From Chromatiales bacterium (GTDB lineage Bacteria > Pseudomonadota > Gammaproteobacteria > Chromatiales > Chromatiaceae), in the NCBI GenBank assembly GCA_024762485.1, contig JANTHH010000031.1, forward strand, positions 1-16,096: 16,096 bases of DNA. Direction: 5' to 3'. The position numbers and the translations under genes are program-made. Positions 7,074 through 14,126 of this stretch are shown piece by piece. Within the stretch, counting starts at the first letter, position 1. Each line of letters starts with the position of its first letter. Under the pieces are notes generated by a model. It had not been told where the DNA came from. It was given only the letters and a program-made list of their open reading frames with translations, and made no database searches.

Positions 7074-8248
7074 TCGGTGTCGCGGTCCTCGGCGCCACCG
7101 GTTCCATCGGCCTGAGCACCCTGGATGTGCTGGCGCGCCATCCGGACAAATACCGGGTGGTGAGCCTGACGGCGAACCGGGATGTGGCGGGCATGGCCAG
7201 GCTGTGCCGCCAGCACCGCCCCGACCTTGTCGCCATGGCCGACGCCGCCAGCGCCGAGGCGCTGCGCCGCGAACTGGCGGGGGATCTGCAGGGTATCGAG
7301 GTGATGCAGGGCGAGGCGGGGCTGGCGGCCGCGGCGGTCCATCCCGACGCGCCCTACGTGATGGCCGCCATCGTCGGAGCTGCGGGCCTGCTGCCGACCC
7401 TGGCGGCGGTGCGCGAGGGCAAGCGCATCCTGCTGGCCAACAAGGAGTCCCTGGTGGTTGCCGGCCAGCTGTTCATGGATGCGGTGCGGCGGCACGACGC
7501 CGAGGTGCTGCCGATCGACAGCGAGCACAATGCGATCTTCCAGAGCATGCCCGCAGACTTCGGTCGTGGCCTCGACCGTGTCGGGGTGCGGCGGATACTG
7601 CTGACGGCCTCGGGCGGACCGTTCCGCAACCGCAGCCTGGCGGAGCTGCAGCATGTCACACCGGAGGAGGCCTGCGCCCATCCCAACTGGGACATGGGTC
7701 GCAAGATCTCGGTGGACTCCGCCACCATGATGAACAAGGGGCTGGAGGTGATCGAGGCGCGCTGGCTGTTCGATGCCACGCCGGATCGTATTCAGGTGGT
7801 GGTGCACCCGCAGAGTGTCATCCATTCGATGGTCGAGTATGTCGACGGCTCGGTGCTGGCGCAGCTTGGCAATCCAGACATGCGTACGCCCATCGCCCAC
7901 GCCCTGGCGTGGCCAGAGCGCATCGAATCCGGGGTCGCCGGCCTCGACCTGTTCGCCATTGCGCAACTCGATTTCGAGGCGCCGGACTTCGACCGCTTTC
8001 CCTGTCTGCGCCTGGCCTATCAGGCGGTGGAGCAGGGTGGTGCGGCGCCTGCCATACTCAATGCAGCCAACGAGGTGGCCGTGGCGGCGTTCCTGGACGG
8101 GCGGCTGCCCTTTGTGCGGATCCCGCAACTGATCGACAAGGTGCTGCAGGCCATGCCCGGCACCCTGGCCGACGATCTCGATACCCTGCTGGCGCTCGAT
8201 GCCGAGGCACGTCGGCTGGCGGAACAATCTCTCGGTAACGGAGTCTGA
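7070..8248 (+). CDS. dxr: 1-deoxy-D-xylulose 5-phosphate reductoisomerase
   Basis: Dxr (IspC) converts DXP to 2-C-methyl-D-erythritol 4-phosphate with NADPH, the first committed step of the MEP isoprenoid pathway and the target of fosmidomycin. The 392-residue protein (E. coli 398) has GATGSIG at residues 8-14 for NADPH binding and LLANKESLVV at 121-130. PIDSEHNAIFQ carries metal ligands Asp150 and Glu152. SGGPF starts at 181, and MNKGLEVIEARWLF holds the third ligand, Glu226. The start is GTG at 7070, overlapping the cdsA stop by 4 nt; the resulting N-terminus MIGVAVLGATGSIG is exactly where the Rossmann fold should begin. Placement after cdsA, and not between frr and uppS, differs from E. 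coli. Confidence 0.98.
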   Translation: MIGVAVLGATGSIGLSTLDVLARHPDKYRVVSLTANRDVAGMARLCRQHRPDLVAMADAASAEALRRELAGDLQGIEVMQGEAGLAAAAVHPDAPYVMAAIVGAAGLLPTLAAVREGKRILLANKESLVVAGQLFMDAVRRHDAEVLPIDSEHNAIFQSMPADFGRGLDRVGVRRILLTASGGPFRNRSLAELQHVTPEEACAHPNWDMGRKISVDSATMMNKGLEVIEARWLFDATPDRIQVVVHPQSVIHSMVEYVDGSVLAQLGNPDMRTPIAHALAWPERIESGVAGLDLFAIAQLDFEAPDFDRFPCLRLAYQAVEQGGAAPAILNAANEVAVAAFLDGRLPFVRIPQLIDKVLQAMPGTLADDLDTLLALDAEARRLAEQSLGNGV

Positions 8249-8255
8249 GCTGCGT

Positions 8256-9623
8256 ATGGAAGCGATCCTGATCAAGGTCCTGGCCTTCATTGTCGCCATC
8301 GGCATCCTGGTGACCATTCACGAGTTCGGCCATTTCTGGGTCGCCCGCCGGCTCGGTGTGCGCGTGCAGAAATTTTCCATCGGTTTCGGCCGTCCCCTGT
8401 GGCGTCGCCGTGGCAGGGACGGGACCGAGTACATCATCGCGGCCATCCCGCTGGGCGGCTACGTCAAGATGCTCGGCGAGGGCGACGATGAGCCGCTGAC
8501 CGAGGCGCAGAAACATGAGGCCTTCAACCACAAGAGCCTGTCCGCGCGCTCGGCCATCGCCGCCGCCGGCCCCCTGTTCAACTTTTTCTTCGCCATATTC
8601 GCCTTCTGGCTGGTGCTGGTGATCGGCGAGAGCGGATTGCGTCCCTGGGTTGGCACGGTGACACCGGACTCGGTGGCGGCACAGGCGGGCTTCCAGCCGG
8701 GAGAGGAGATCGTTGCCGTGAACGGCGAGGAAACACCCACCTGGTCGATGGTGATGTATCAACTCGCCTCGGCCTCGGTCTCAGACCAGCCGACACGCAT
8801 CAATGTGCGGGAGCCGGATGGTTTGATCATCGAGCGGGTGCTGCCTGCCGACAGTATTCGCGAGCCGGCGGAGCAGCCGGACCTGCTCGGCGGCATCGGC
8901 CTGAAACCGGAGGAGGTCGACCTGCCGGCGGTGGTGGGCGAGGTGCTGCCAGGCGAGCCGGCGGAGGCCGCTGGCCTGCGCCCGGGTGACCGGCTGCTGG
9001 CGGTGGATGGTCAACCCCTGCGCTCCTGGTCGGACTGGGTCGATTACATCCGTGCACACCCGGATACCCGTATGCAGGTGGAGGTGGAGCGTGCCGGGGA
9101 TTACCTCACCCTGGTGCTGGTCAGCGCCAGCCTGCAGGTGGAGGACAAGGTCATCGGCCGTATCGGTGCGGCGCCGCAGCCTCCACCGGAGGAACTGCGC
9201 GACCACTATATCGCCGAGTACCGGCTAGACCCGCTGAGCGCCGTCCCTGCCGCTGTGGGCAGGACCTGGGATTTCTCGGTTCTCACACTCAAGGTCATCG
9301 GCCAGGTACTGATCGGCCAGGCCTCGGTGAAAAATCTCAGTGGCCCGATCACCATCGCCGACGTGGCGGGCAAGACGGCGAGTGCCGGTATCACACAGTT
9401 TCTCAAGTTCCTGGCACTGGTGAGTGTCAGCCTGGGGGTCCTCAATCTGCTGCCTGTGCCGGTGCTCGACGGTGGGCACCTGCTGTTCAACGCCCTTGAG
9501 GCGGTAAAGGGCAGCCCCCTTTCGGATGCCTTTGTCATGCAGGCACAGCGCGTGGGCATGGCCCTGCTGATGGGGCTGATCGGTCTTGCGCTGTACGTCG
9601 ATATCAGTCGTTTGCTGGCCTGA
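8256..9623 (+). CDS. rseP: Site-2 intramembrane zinc metalloprotease RseP
   Basis: RseP cleaves anti-sigma factor RseA within the inner membrane after DegS has made the first cut, releasing sigmaE; it also clears signal peptide remnants. The 455-residue protein (E. coli 450) has HEFGH at residues 22-26 in the first transmembrane segment, with His22, Glu23 and His26 numbered as in E. coli. The third zinc ligand is Asp405 in NLLPVPVLDGGHLLF. Two PDZ domains lie in the periplasmic part (about 115-205 and 210-300). The frame is open from 8199, inside dxr, but ATG at 8256 gives the expected short N-terminus MEAILIKVLAF directly before the first membrane helix. CGGAG at 8239-8243 is 12 nt upstream, slightly far. 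bamA follows, and BamA-client folding is the main input to the sigmaE pathway. Confidence 0.97.
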   Translation: MEAILIKVLAFIVAIGILVTIHEFGHFWVARRLGVRVQKFSIGFGRPLWRRRGRDGTEYIIAAIPLGGYVKMLGEGDDEPLTEAQKHEAFNHKSLSARSAIAAAGPLFNFFFAIFAFWLVLVIGESGLRPWVGTVTPDSVAAQAGFQPGEEIVAVNGEETPTWSMVMYQLASASVSDQPTRINVREPDGLIIERVLPADSIREPAEQPDLLGGIGLKPEEVDLPAVVGEVLPGEPAEAAGLRPGDRLLAVDGQPLRSWSDWVDYIRAHPDTRMQVEVERAGDYLTLVLVSASLQVEDKVIGRIGAAPQPPPEELRDHYIAEYRLDPLSAVPAAVGRTWDFSVLTLKVIGQVLIGQASVKNLSGPITIADVAGKTASAGITQFLKFLALVSVSLGVLNLLPVPVLDGGHLLFNALEAVKGSPLSDAFVMQAQRVGMALLMGLIGLALYVDISRLLA

Positions 9624-9683
9624 GTACGCTACTTTTGACGCCGCCCTTCCCTTATACTTACCGGCTTTACCGCTGGGGGGCGT

Positions 9684-9711
9684 GAACATTCCCGGCAATC
9701 AACAACTCTGA
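9684..9711 (+). promoter_or_regulatory. SigmaE-like promoter motif before bamA
   Basis: GAACATT (9684-9690) and TCTGA (9707-9711) are spaced 16 nt, resembling the sigmaE pattern GAACTT-N16-TCTGA, with one mismatch in the -35. Control of bamA and skp by sigmaE is established in E. coli. The problem is position: transcription would start near 9717, only about 9 nt before the bamA ATG, leaving little room for a ribosome binding site. The remaining 9624-9683 spacer holds TTGACG (9635-9640) and TATACT (9653-9658), but they are only 12 nt apart and so are not a normal sigma70 promoter. Confidence 0.3.
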
Positions 9712-9725
9712 AGCGATTGGCATCC

Positions 9726-12038
9726 ATGCGTCTCCCAACCCGGTCCCAGGCTATTCTTTTCGCAGTGTTCTGCTGGCTGCTGGCCCCGGCCGCCGCCTGG
9801 TCCGAGAATATCCAGATCCGCGATATCCGTGTCGAGGGCCTGCAGCGGATCTCGCCGGGGACCGTGTTCAACTATCTGCCGGTCAAGCCGGGCGATACCC
9901 TGGAGACGACGCAGACAGGCGAAATCATCCGCAGCCTGTACAAGACCGGCTTCTTCAAGGACGTGCGCCTGGAACTGGAAGACGGTGTGCTGCTGATCCT
10001 GGTCACCGAGCGTCCCTCGATCTCCGAGATCAACTTTAGCGGCAACGAGTCGCTGGAGACCGAGCAGCTGCTCGAGGGGCTGAAGGCCATCGGCATGTCA
10101 GCCGGTCGCACTTTCAAGCGCTCGGTGCTCGATACCATCGAGCGTGAGCTGCGACGGCAGTATTTCAATGAGGGCAAGTACGGCATCCGTCTCGAGTCGA
10201 CCGTCACGCCGCTCGAGCGCAATCGTGTCGCCATCAATATCACTATCGATGAAGGCCGCACCGCGCGTATCCGCCAGATCAACATCATCGGCAATGAGGT
10301 CTTCAATGACAGCGAGCTGCTCGACCAGTTCCAGCTCGGTCCCGGCAAGTGGTGGTCGCTGTTCGGCAGCGAGGACCAGTATTCCCGGCAGAAGCTGTCC
10401 GGCGACCTGGAGAGCCTGCGTTCCTATTACCTGGACCGTGGTTACATCAAGTTCCGCATCAACTCCACCCAGGTGGAGATCTCGCCCGACCGGCAGGATA
10501 TTTACGTCACCATCAATATCTCCGAGGGCGATGTCTTCACGATCAAGGACATCAAGCTGGCAGGCGAGATGGTCAGCCCGGCCCAGGAACTGTTTCCGCT
10601 GATCCACCTGCGCCGGGGTGAGCCGTTCTCCCGCAAGAAGGTTGTCGAGAGCTCGGACCGCATCAGCCAGAAGCTGTCCGACCTGGGTTATGCCTTCGCC
10701 AACGTGAACAGCATCCCCGAGGTGGACGAGCAGGAGAAGACCGTTGCCATCACCTACTTTGTCGACCCGGGCAAGCGGGCCTACGTACGGCGCATCAATA
10801 TCAGCGGCAACCGCAGTACGCGCGACCGGGTGATTAGGCGTGAACTCCGCCAGCTCGAATCGGCCTGGTTCTCGAGCGAGAAACTGAAGTTGTCCAAGCA
10901 ACGGCTACAGCGTCTTGGCTTCTTCGAGGACGTGAACGTGGAGACCCCCGCGGTGCCGGGCTCGCCTGACGAGGTGGACGTCAATGTCGATGTCACGGAG
11001 AAGCCCTCGGGTGCCTTCCTTGCAGGTATCGGCTTCTCCCAGTCCACCGGCATCTCCTTCAATACCAGTATCAGCGAGGACAATTTCCTGGGCTCGGGCA
11101 AGCGGGTGGCGCTGGCATTCAACAACAGCAGCGTCAACACCGAGTACACGGTGTCATACACGAACCCTTACTACACCGTCGACGGCATCAGCCGGGGCTT
11201 CAACCTGTCCTACAAGGCCACTGATCTCAGCCAGCTGGAAAGCACTGCCACCTACAGCACCGATACGGGCATCATCGGTGTCAACTTCGGTATTCCGCTT
11301 TCGGAGTTCAACCGCTTCAACTTCGGGCTGGACTTCGAGCACATCACCTTCAAGCAGGGCACCACCCCCTCCACCGAGGTGACCGACTTCATCGAGTACT
11401 ACGACGGCACCGGTGCGACCAGCAGTCGCTTCCTCGACTTCAAGCTCAACCTCAGCTGGCGTCACGACTCACGCAATAGCGCGCTGTTCGCAACCAGTGG
11501 CGCCGTGCAGCGTCTCGGTCTAGAGGTCACCGTGCCGGGGAGTGACCTGGAGTTCTACAAGCTTTACTACAGTCACCGTCGCTATTTCCCGTTGACCAAA
11601 AGCCTCACCTTCTCGGCCAATGGCGAGATCGGCTACGGTGACGGTTACGGCAGCACACCGGCACTGCCGCTGTTCGAGAATTTCTTCGGTGGCGGGCCGA
11701 AGAGCGTGCGTGGCTTCAAGGCTTCAAGCCTTGGTCCGCTGGACAGCACGGGGCTGGCACTGGGCGGCAACCTGCTGGTGGTGGGCAACTTCGAGTTGCT
11801 GTTCCCGCCCCCCGTGGATATCGATGCATTGCGACTGTCGCTGTTCGTCGATGTGGGTAATGTGTACGACACCAAGACCTCTGACGTCGATGTCAATGAC
11901 CTGCGGGTCTCGACCGGCTTCGGTGCCTCCTGGCTGTCACCGATCGGTGCATTGACCATCAGCTTCGCCACGCCGCTGACCGATCATGCAAGGGACCAGA
12001 CCGAGTTCTTCCAGTTTTCGTTGGGCACAACTTTCTGA
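9726..12038 (+). CDS. bamA: Outer membrane protein assembly factor BamA
   Basis: BamA is the Omp85-family core of the BAM complex that folds and inserts beta-barrel proteins into the outer membrane. The 770-residue precursor starts with a signal peptide (hydrophobic core about residues 8-23, cleavage likely after Ala24 or Ser26). Five POTRA domains follow at roughly 29-96, 97-177, 180-268, 271-347 and 351-426. The barrel occupies about 430-770, with the conserved loop-6 VRGF at 661-664 and a terminal phenylalanine, the beta-signal of outer membrane proteins. The frame also opens with a TTG at 9717, but ATG at 9726 yields a standard signal peptide. The barrel is about 45 residues shorter than in E. 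coli (810 in all), probably because of shorter outer loops. A good Shine-Dalgarno is lacking. skp follows after 10 nt. Confidence 0.98.
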   Translation: MRLPTRSQAILFAVFCWLLAPAAAWSENIQIRDIRVEGLQRISPGTVFNYLPVKPGDTLETTQTGEIIRSLYKTGFFKDVRLELEDGVLLILVTERPSISEINFSGNESLETEQLLEGLKAIGMSAGRTFKRSVLDTIERELRRQYFNEGKYGIRLESTVTPLERNRVAINITIDEGRTARIRQINIIGNEVFNDSELLDQFQLGPGKWWSLFGSEDQYSRQKLSGDLESLRSYYLDRGYIKFRINSTQVEISPDRQDIYVTINISEGDVFTIKDIKLAGEMVSPAQELFPLIHLRRGEPFSRKKVVESSDRISQKLSDLGYAFANVNSIPEVDEQEKTVAITYFVDPGKRAYVRRINISGNRSTRDRVIRRELRQLESAWFSSEKLKLSKQRLQRLGFFEDVNVETPAVPGSPDEVDVNVDVTEKPSGAFLAGIGFSQSTGISFNTSISEDNFLGSGKRVALAFNNSSVNTEYTVSYTNPYYTVDGISRGFNLSYKATDLSQLESTATYSTDTGIIGVNFGIPLSEFNRFNFGLDFEHITFKQGTTPSTEVTDFIEYYDGTGATSSRFLDFKLNLSWRHDSRNSALFATSGAVQRLGLEVTVPGSDLEFYKLYYSHRRYFPLTKSLTFSANGEIGYGDGYGSTPALPLFENFFGGGPKSVRGFKASSLGPLDSTGLALGGNLLVVGNFELLFPPPVDIDALRLSLFVDVGNVYDTKTSDVDVNDLRVSTGFGASWLSPIGALTISFATPLTDHARDQTEFFQFSLGTTF

Positions 12039-12040
12039 GG
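12037..12040 (+). promoter_or_regulatory. Shine-Dalgarno of skp overlapping the bamA stop
   Basis: The bamA stop TGA (12036-12038) runs into GG, making GAGG 8 nt before the skp ATG at 12049. It selects that ATG over the second one at 12055. The same TGAGG arrangement recurs at the skp stop (12580-12584), 10 nt ahead of lpxD. Confidence 0.7.
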
Positions 12041-12048
12041 TTTGAATC

Positions 12049-12582
12049 ATGAAGATGAAACTGAACAAGACGCTGACGGCGTTTCTGACCGCACTGCTGC
12101 TCTTCTCCGCAGGCCAGGCCACCGCGGCCGATACCTACAAGGTCGCCTTCGTCGAAGTGGCCCGCCTGATGCGCGATGCACCGCAGGTGGAGGCCGTGCG
12201 CAAGCGCTTGAAAAAGGAGTTTGCCCGTCGTGACGAGGATTTGGTCGCGCAGCAGAAGCAGGTCAAGAAGCTCGAGGAAAAGCTCCAGCGTGACGGCGCC
12301 ATCATGAGCGAGGCAGAGGCCAAGCGCCTGGAGCGCGACATCCTCTCGCGCAGCCGCAAGATCAAGAGCTCGCAGACCGAGTTCCAGGAAGACCTCGCAC
12401 TGCGCCAGAACGAGGAGCTGGGCAAGCTGCGCAAGGTCATTGCCGAGGTCATCACCCAGGTGGCCAAGGAAGACAAGATCGACGTGGTGCTCGAGGCCGG
12501 GGTGGTCTACGTCAGCGACCGGGCCAACATCACCGACAAGGTGCTGGCGCGCCTGAAGGCACAGAGCAAGAGCGGCAACTGA
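12049..12582 (+). CDS. skp: Periplasmic chaperone Skp (OmpH family)
   Basis: Skp is a trimeric periplasmic holdase that carries unfolded outer membrane proteins to the BAM complex. The 177-residue precursor has a signal peptide with lysines at 2, 4 and 7, a hydrophobic core at about 8-20, and cleavage around Ala26-Ala27 before Asp28. The mature protein starts with the short beta region DTYKVAFVEVARLMRDAP, then two long charged helices (about 42-145) rich in Lys, Glu, Arg and Gln form the tentacle hairpin. A final hydrophobic strand, IDVVLEAGVVYVSD, returns to the trimer body. Length and layout match the OmpH/Skp family, although its primary sequence is weakly conserved and the position between bamA and lpxD supports the call. 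The start at 12049 is fixed by GAGG at 12037-12040. Confidence 0.94.
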   Translation: MKMKLNKTLTAFLTALLLFSAGQATAADTYKVAFVEVARLMRDAPQVEAVRKRLKKEFARRDEDLVAQQKQVKKLEEKLQRDGAIMSEAEAKRLERDILSRSRKIKSSQTEFQEDLALRQNEELGKLRKVIAEVITQVAKEDKIDVVLEAGVVYVSDRANITDKVLARLKAQSKSGN

Positions 12583-12594
12583 GGCAGGCGGTCC

Positions 12595-13647
12595 TTGAGC
12601 CTGACCCTGCAAACCCTGGCGGAGATCACCGGCGCCGAGCTGCACGGTGATGGCGAGACCGTCATCGAGGGGGTGAATACCCTGGCCGATGCCGGACCCC
12701 GGCAGCTGAGCTTTCTCACCAACAGCAAGTACCGCCCCCGTCTCGTTGAGACGGCTGCTGCTGCGGTCATCCTGTCGCCCGCGGATCTGGCCGCCTGCCC
12801 AACGGCGGCCCTGGTCTCGGACAACCCGCACCTGGCCTACGCGCTGGCGGCACAGGCCCTGTTTCCGCCGGTCATGTCGCCCCCCGGGGTGCATCCAGGG
12901 GCCGTCATCGACGACACCGCTGTGGTGGACGAGACGGCGATGGTCGGCCCGGGATGCGTGGTCGGGGCCGGCAGCGTGATCGGCGCCGGGGTGAGTCTTG
13001 GGCCGAACTGTGTGATCGGCGCCCGTTGTGTGCTCGGCGAGGGGACACGGCTGCTCGCCTCGGTCACCCTCGGCGACGACAGCCGCCTCGGCCGCCGCTG
13101 CATCATCCAGCCCGGGGTGGTGATCGGCGGGGACGGTTTCGGCTTTGCCAACGACAACGGCCACTGGGTCAAGGTCCCGCAGCTCGGGGGTGTGCGCATC
13201 GGTGACGATGTCGAGATCGGTGCCAACACCACGGTGGATCGTGGAGCGATTCACGATACGGTGATCGGGGATGGCGCCAAGGTGGACAACCTGGTGATGA
13301 TCGCGCACAACGTCGAGGTGGGGGAGGACACGGTGATCGCCGGCTGTGCCGGCATCTCGGGTTCCACCCGCATCGGCAAGCGCTGCGTGCTGGCCGGTGG
13401 CGTGGGGCTGGTCGGTCATATCGAGCTGGCCGATGGCGTCACCGTCTCCGGCATGAGCCTGGTCACCCGCTCACTGAAACAGCCGGGTGTCTACACCGGC
13501 GGCGTGCCGTCCCAGCCCCACGCCGACTGGCAGAAGAACTTCGTTCATCTCAAGCGGCTGGGCGACATGCACCGGCGGATCAGGGTGCTGGAAAAGGAAC
13601 TGGCGGCTGCCCGTAGCGGCGAGCCGGACGAACAACAAGTCAAATAA
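12595..13647 (+). CDS. lpxD: UDP-3-O-(3-hydroxyacyl)glucosamine N-acyltransferase
   Basis: LpxD transfers a 3-hydroxyacyl chain from ACP to the 2-amino group of UDP-3-O-acylglucosamine, the third step of lipid A synthesis. The 350-residue protein has the N-terminal uridine-binding domain (residues 1-100, including AELHGDG at 14-20). A left-handed beta-helix of hexapeptide repeats follows (about 101-290, for example IGAGVSLGPNCVIGARCVLG), and then a helical C-terminal tail. The catalytic base is His238 in MIAHNVEVG. The start codon is TTG at 12595; it gives the family N-terminus MSLTLQTLAEITGAELHGDG and no ATG is nearby in frame. GAGG at 12581-12584, formed with the skp stop, lies 10 nt upstream, and AGG at 12586-12588 is nearer. 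The protein runs about 10 residues longer than E. coli LpxD, at the charged C-terminus. Confidence 0.98.
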   Translation: MSLTLQTLAEITGAELHGDGETVIEGVNTLADAGPRQLSFLTNSKYRPRLVETAAAAVILSPADLAACPTAALVSDNPHLAYALAAQALFPPVMSPPGVHPGAVIDDTAVVDETAMVGPGCVVGAGSVIGAGVSLGPNCVIGARCVLGEGTRLLASVTLGDDSRLGRRCIIQPGVVIGGDGFGFANDNGHWVKVPQLGGVRIGDDVEIGANTTVDRGAIHDTVIGDGAKVDNLVMIAHNVEVGEDTVIAGCAGISGSTRIGKRCVLAGGVGLVGHIELADGVTVSGMSLVTRSLKQPGVYTGGVPSQPHADWQKNFVHLKRLGDMHRRIRVLEKELAAARSGEPDEQQVK

Positions 13648-13675
13648 CCGCGGCGCCGTGACGGCCCGTCGACCC

Positions 13676-13680
13676 GGGGG
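13676..13680 (+). promoter_or_regulatory. GGGGG ribosome binding site affecting the fabZ start
   Basis: GGGGG can pair with the anti-Shine-Dalgarno CCUCC using one G-U wobble. It lies 5 nt before TTG 13686 and 14 nt before ATG 13695, so spacing favours the TTG. This is the main argument for the longer form of FabZ. Confidence 0.4.
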
Positions 13681-13685
13681 AAATC

Positions 13686-14126
13686 TTGAACACGATGGAC
13701 ATCCGCAAGGTGATGGAATTGCTGCCTCACCGCTATCCTTTCCTGCTGGTGGACCGGGTACTCGAATGCGAGCCCGGCGAACGCCTGCTGGCGCTGAAGA
13801 ACGTCAGTTTCAACGAGCCCTATTTTCAGGGCCACTTCCCGGTCAAGCCGGTGATGCCAGGGGTGCTGATCATCGAGGCCCTGGCGCAGGCGACCGGCTT
13901 GCTGGCGATGGAGACGTCCGGTATCACCGGGGCCGAGCAGATCTACTATCTGGTGGGTGTCGACAAGGCGCGCTTCAAGCAACCGGTGGGACCGGGTGAC
14001 CAGCTGATGCTCGAAGTCAGCCTCATCAAGAACAAGCGCAATATCTGGGTCTTCGATTGCGAGGCCACCGTGGACGGCAAGATGGTGGCCAGCGCCGAGG
14101 TGATGTGCACCTCGCGGAGTGACTGA
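13686..14126 (+). CDS. fabZ: 3-hydroxyacyl-[acyl-carrier-protein] dehydratase FabZ
   Basis: FabZ dehydrates 3-hydroxyacyl-ACP to trans-2-enoyl-ACP in fatty acid elongation, competing with LpxA and LpxD for the same substrate pool. The 146-residue hot-dog-fold protein shows LLPHRYPFLLVDRV at residues 12-25 and the active-site block YFQGHFPVKPVMPGVLIIEA, with catalytic His50 and Glu64. FabA is excluded by the FabZ-type length and by the PHRYPFLLVDRV start. Two starts are possible: TTG at 13686 (MNTMDIRKVM) and ATG at 13695 (MDIRKVM, resembling some Pseudomonas FabZ). I list TTG because of ribosome binding site spacing, without certainty. The stop overlaps the lpxA start by one base (TGATG). Confidence 0.97.
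   Translation: MNTMDIRKVMELLPHRYPFLLVDRVLECEPGERLLALKNVSFNEPYFQGHFPVKPVMPGVLIIEALAQATGLLAMETSGITGAEQIYYLVGVDKARFKQPVGPGDQLMLEVSLIKNKRNIWVFDCEATVDGKMVASAEVMCTSRSD

Noticed and set aside
6839..8317. 492-residue minus-strand open frame across cdsA, dxr and rseP
   Set aside because: It lies opposite three intact conserved genes and its translation has no domain signature; it results from high GC content.
11959..13419. 486-residue minus-strand open frame opposite skp and lpxD
   Set aside because: Its His/Asp/Gly-rich repeats mirror the hexapeptide codons of lpxD. It has no plausible ribosome site or family.
12900..13470. Repeated short I-G-x-x-x-x units in lpxD (and again in lpxA)
   Set aside because: These are the normal hexapeptide repeats of the left-handed beta-helix acyltransferase fold, not DNA repeats or a recent duplication.
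13648..13675. Small GCCG-TGA-CGGC hairpin between lpxD and fabZ
   Set aside because: A 4-bp stem with a 3-nt loop and no T tract is expected by chance in such GC-rich DNA.
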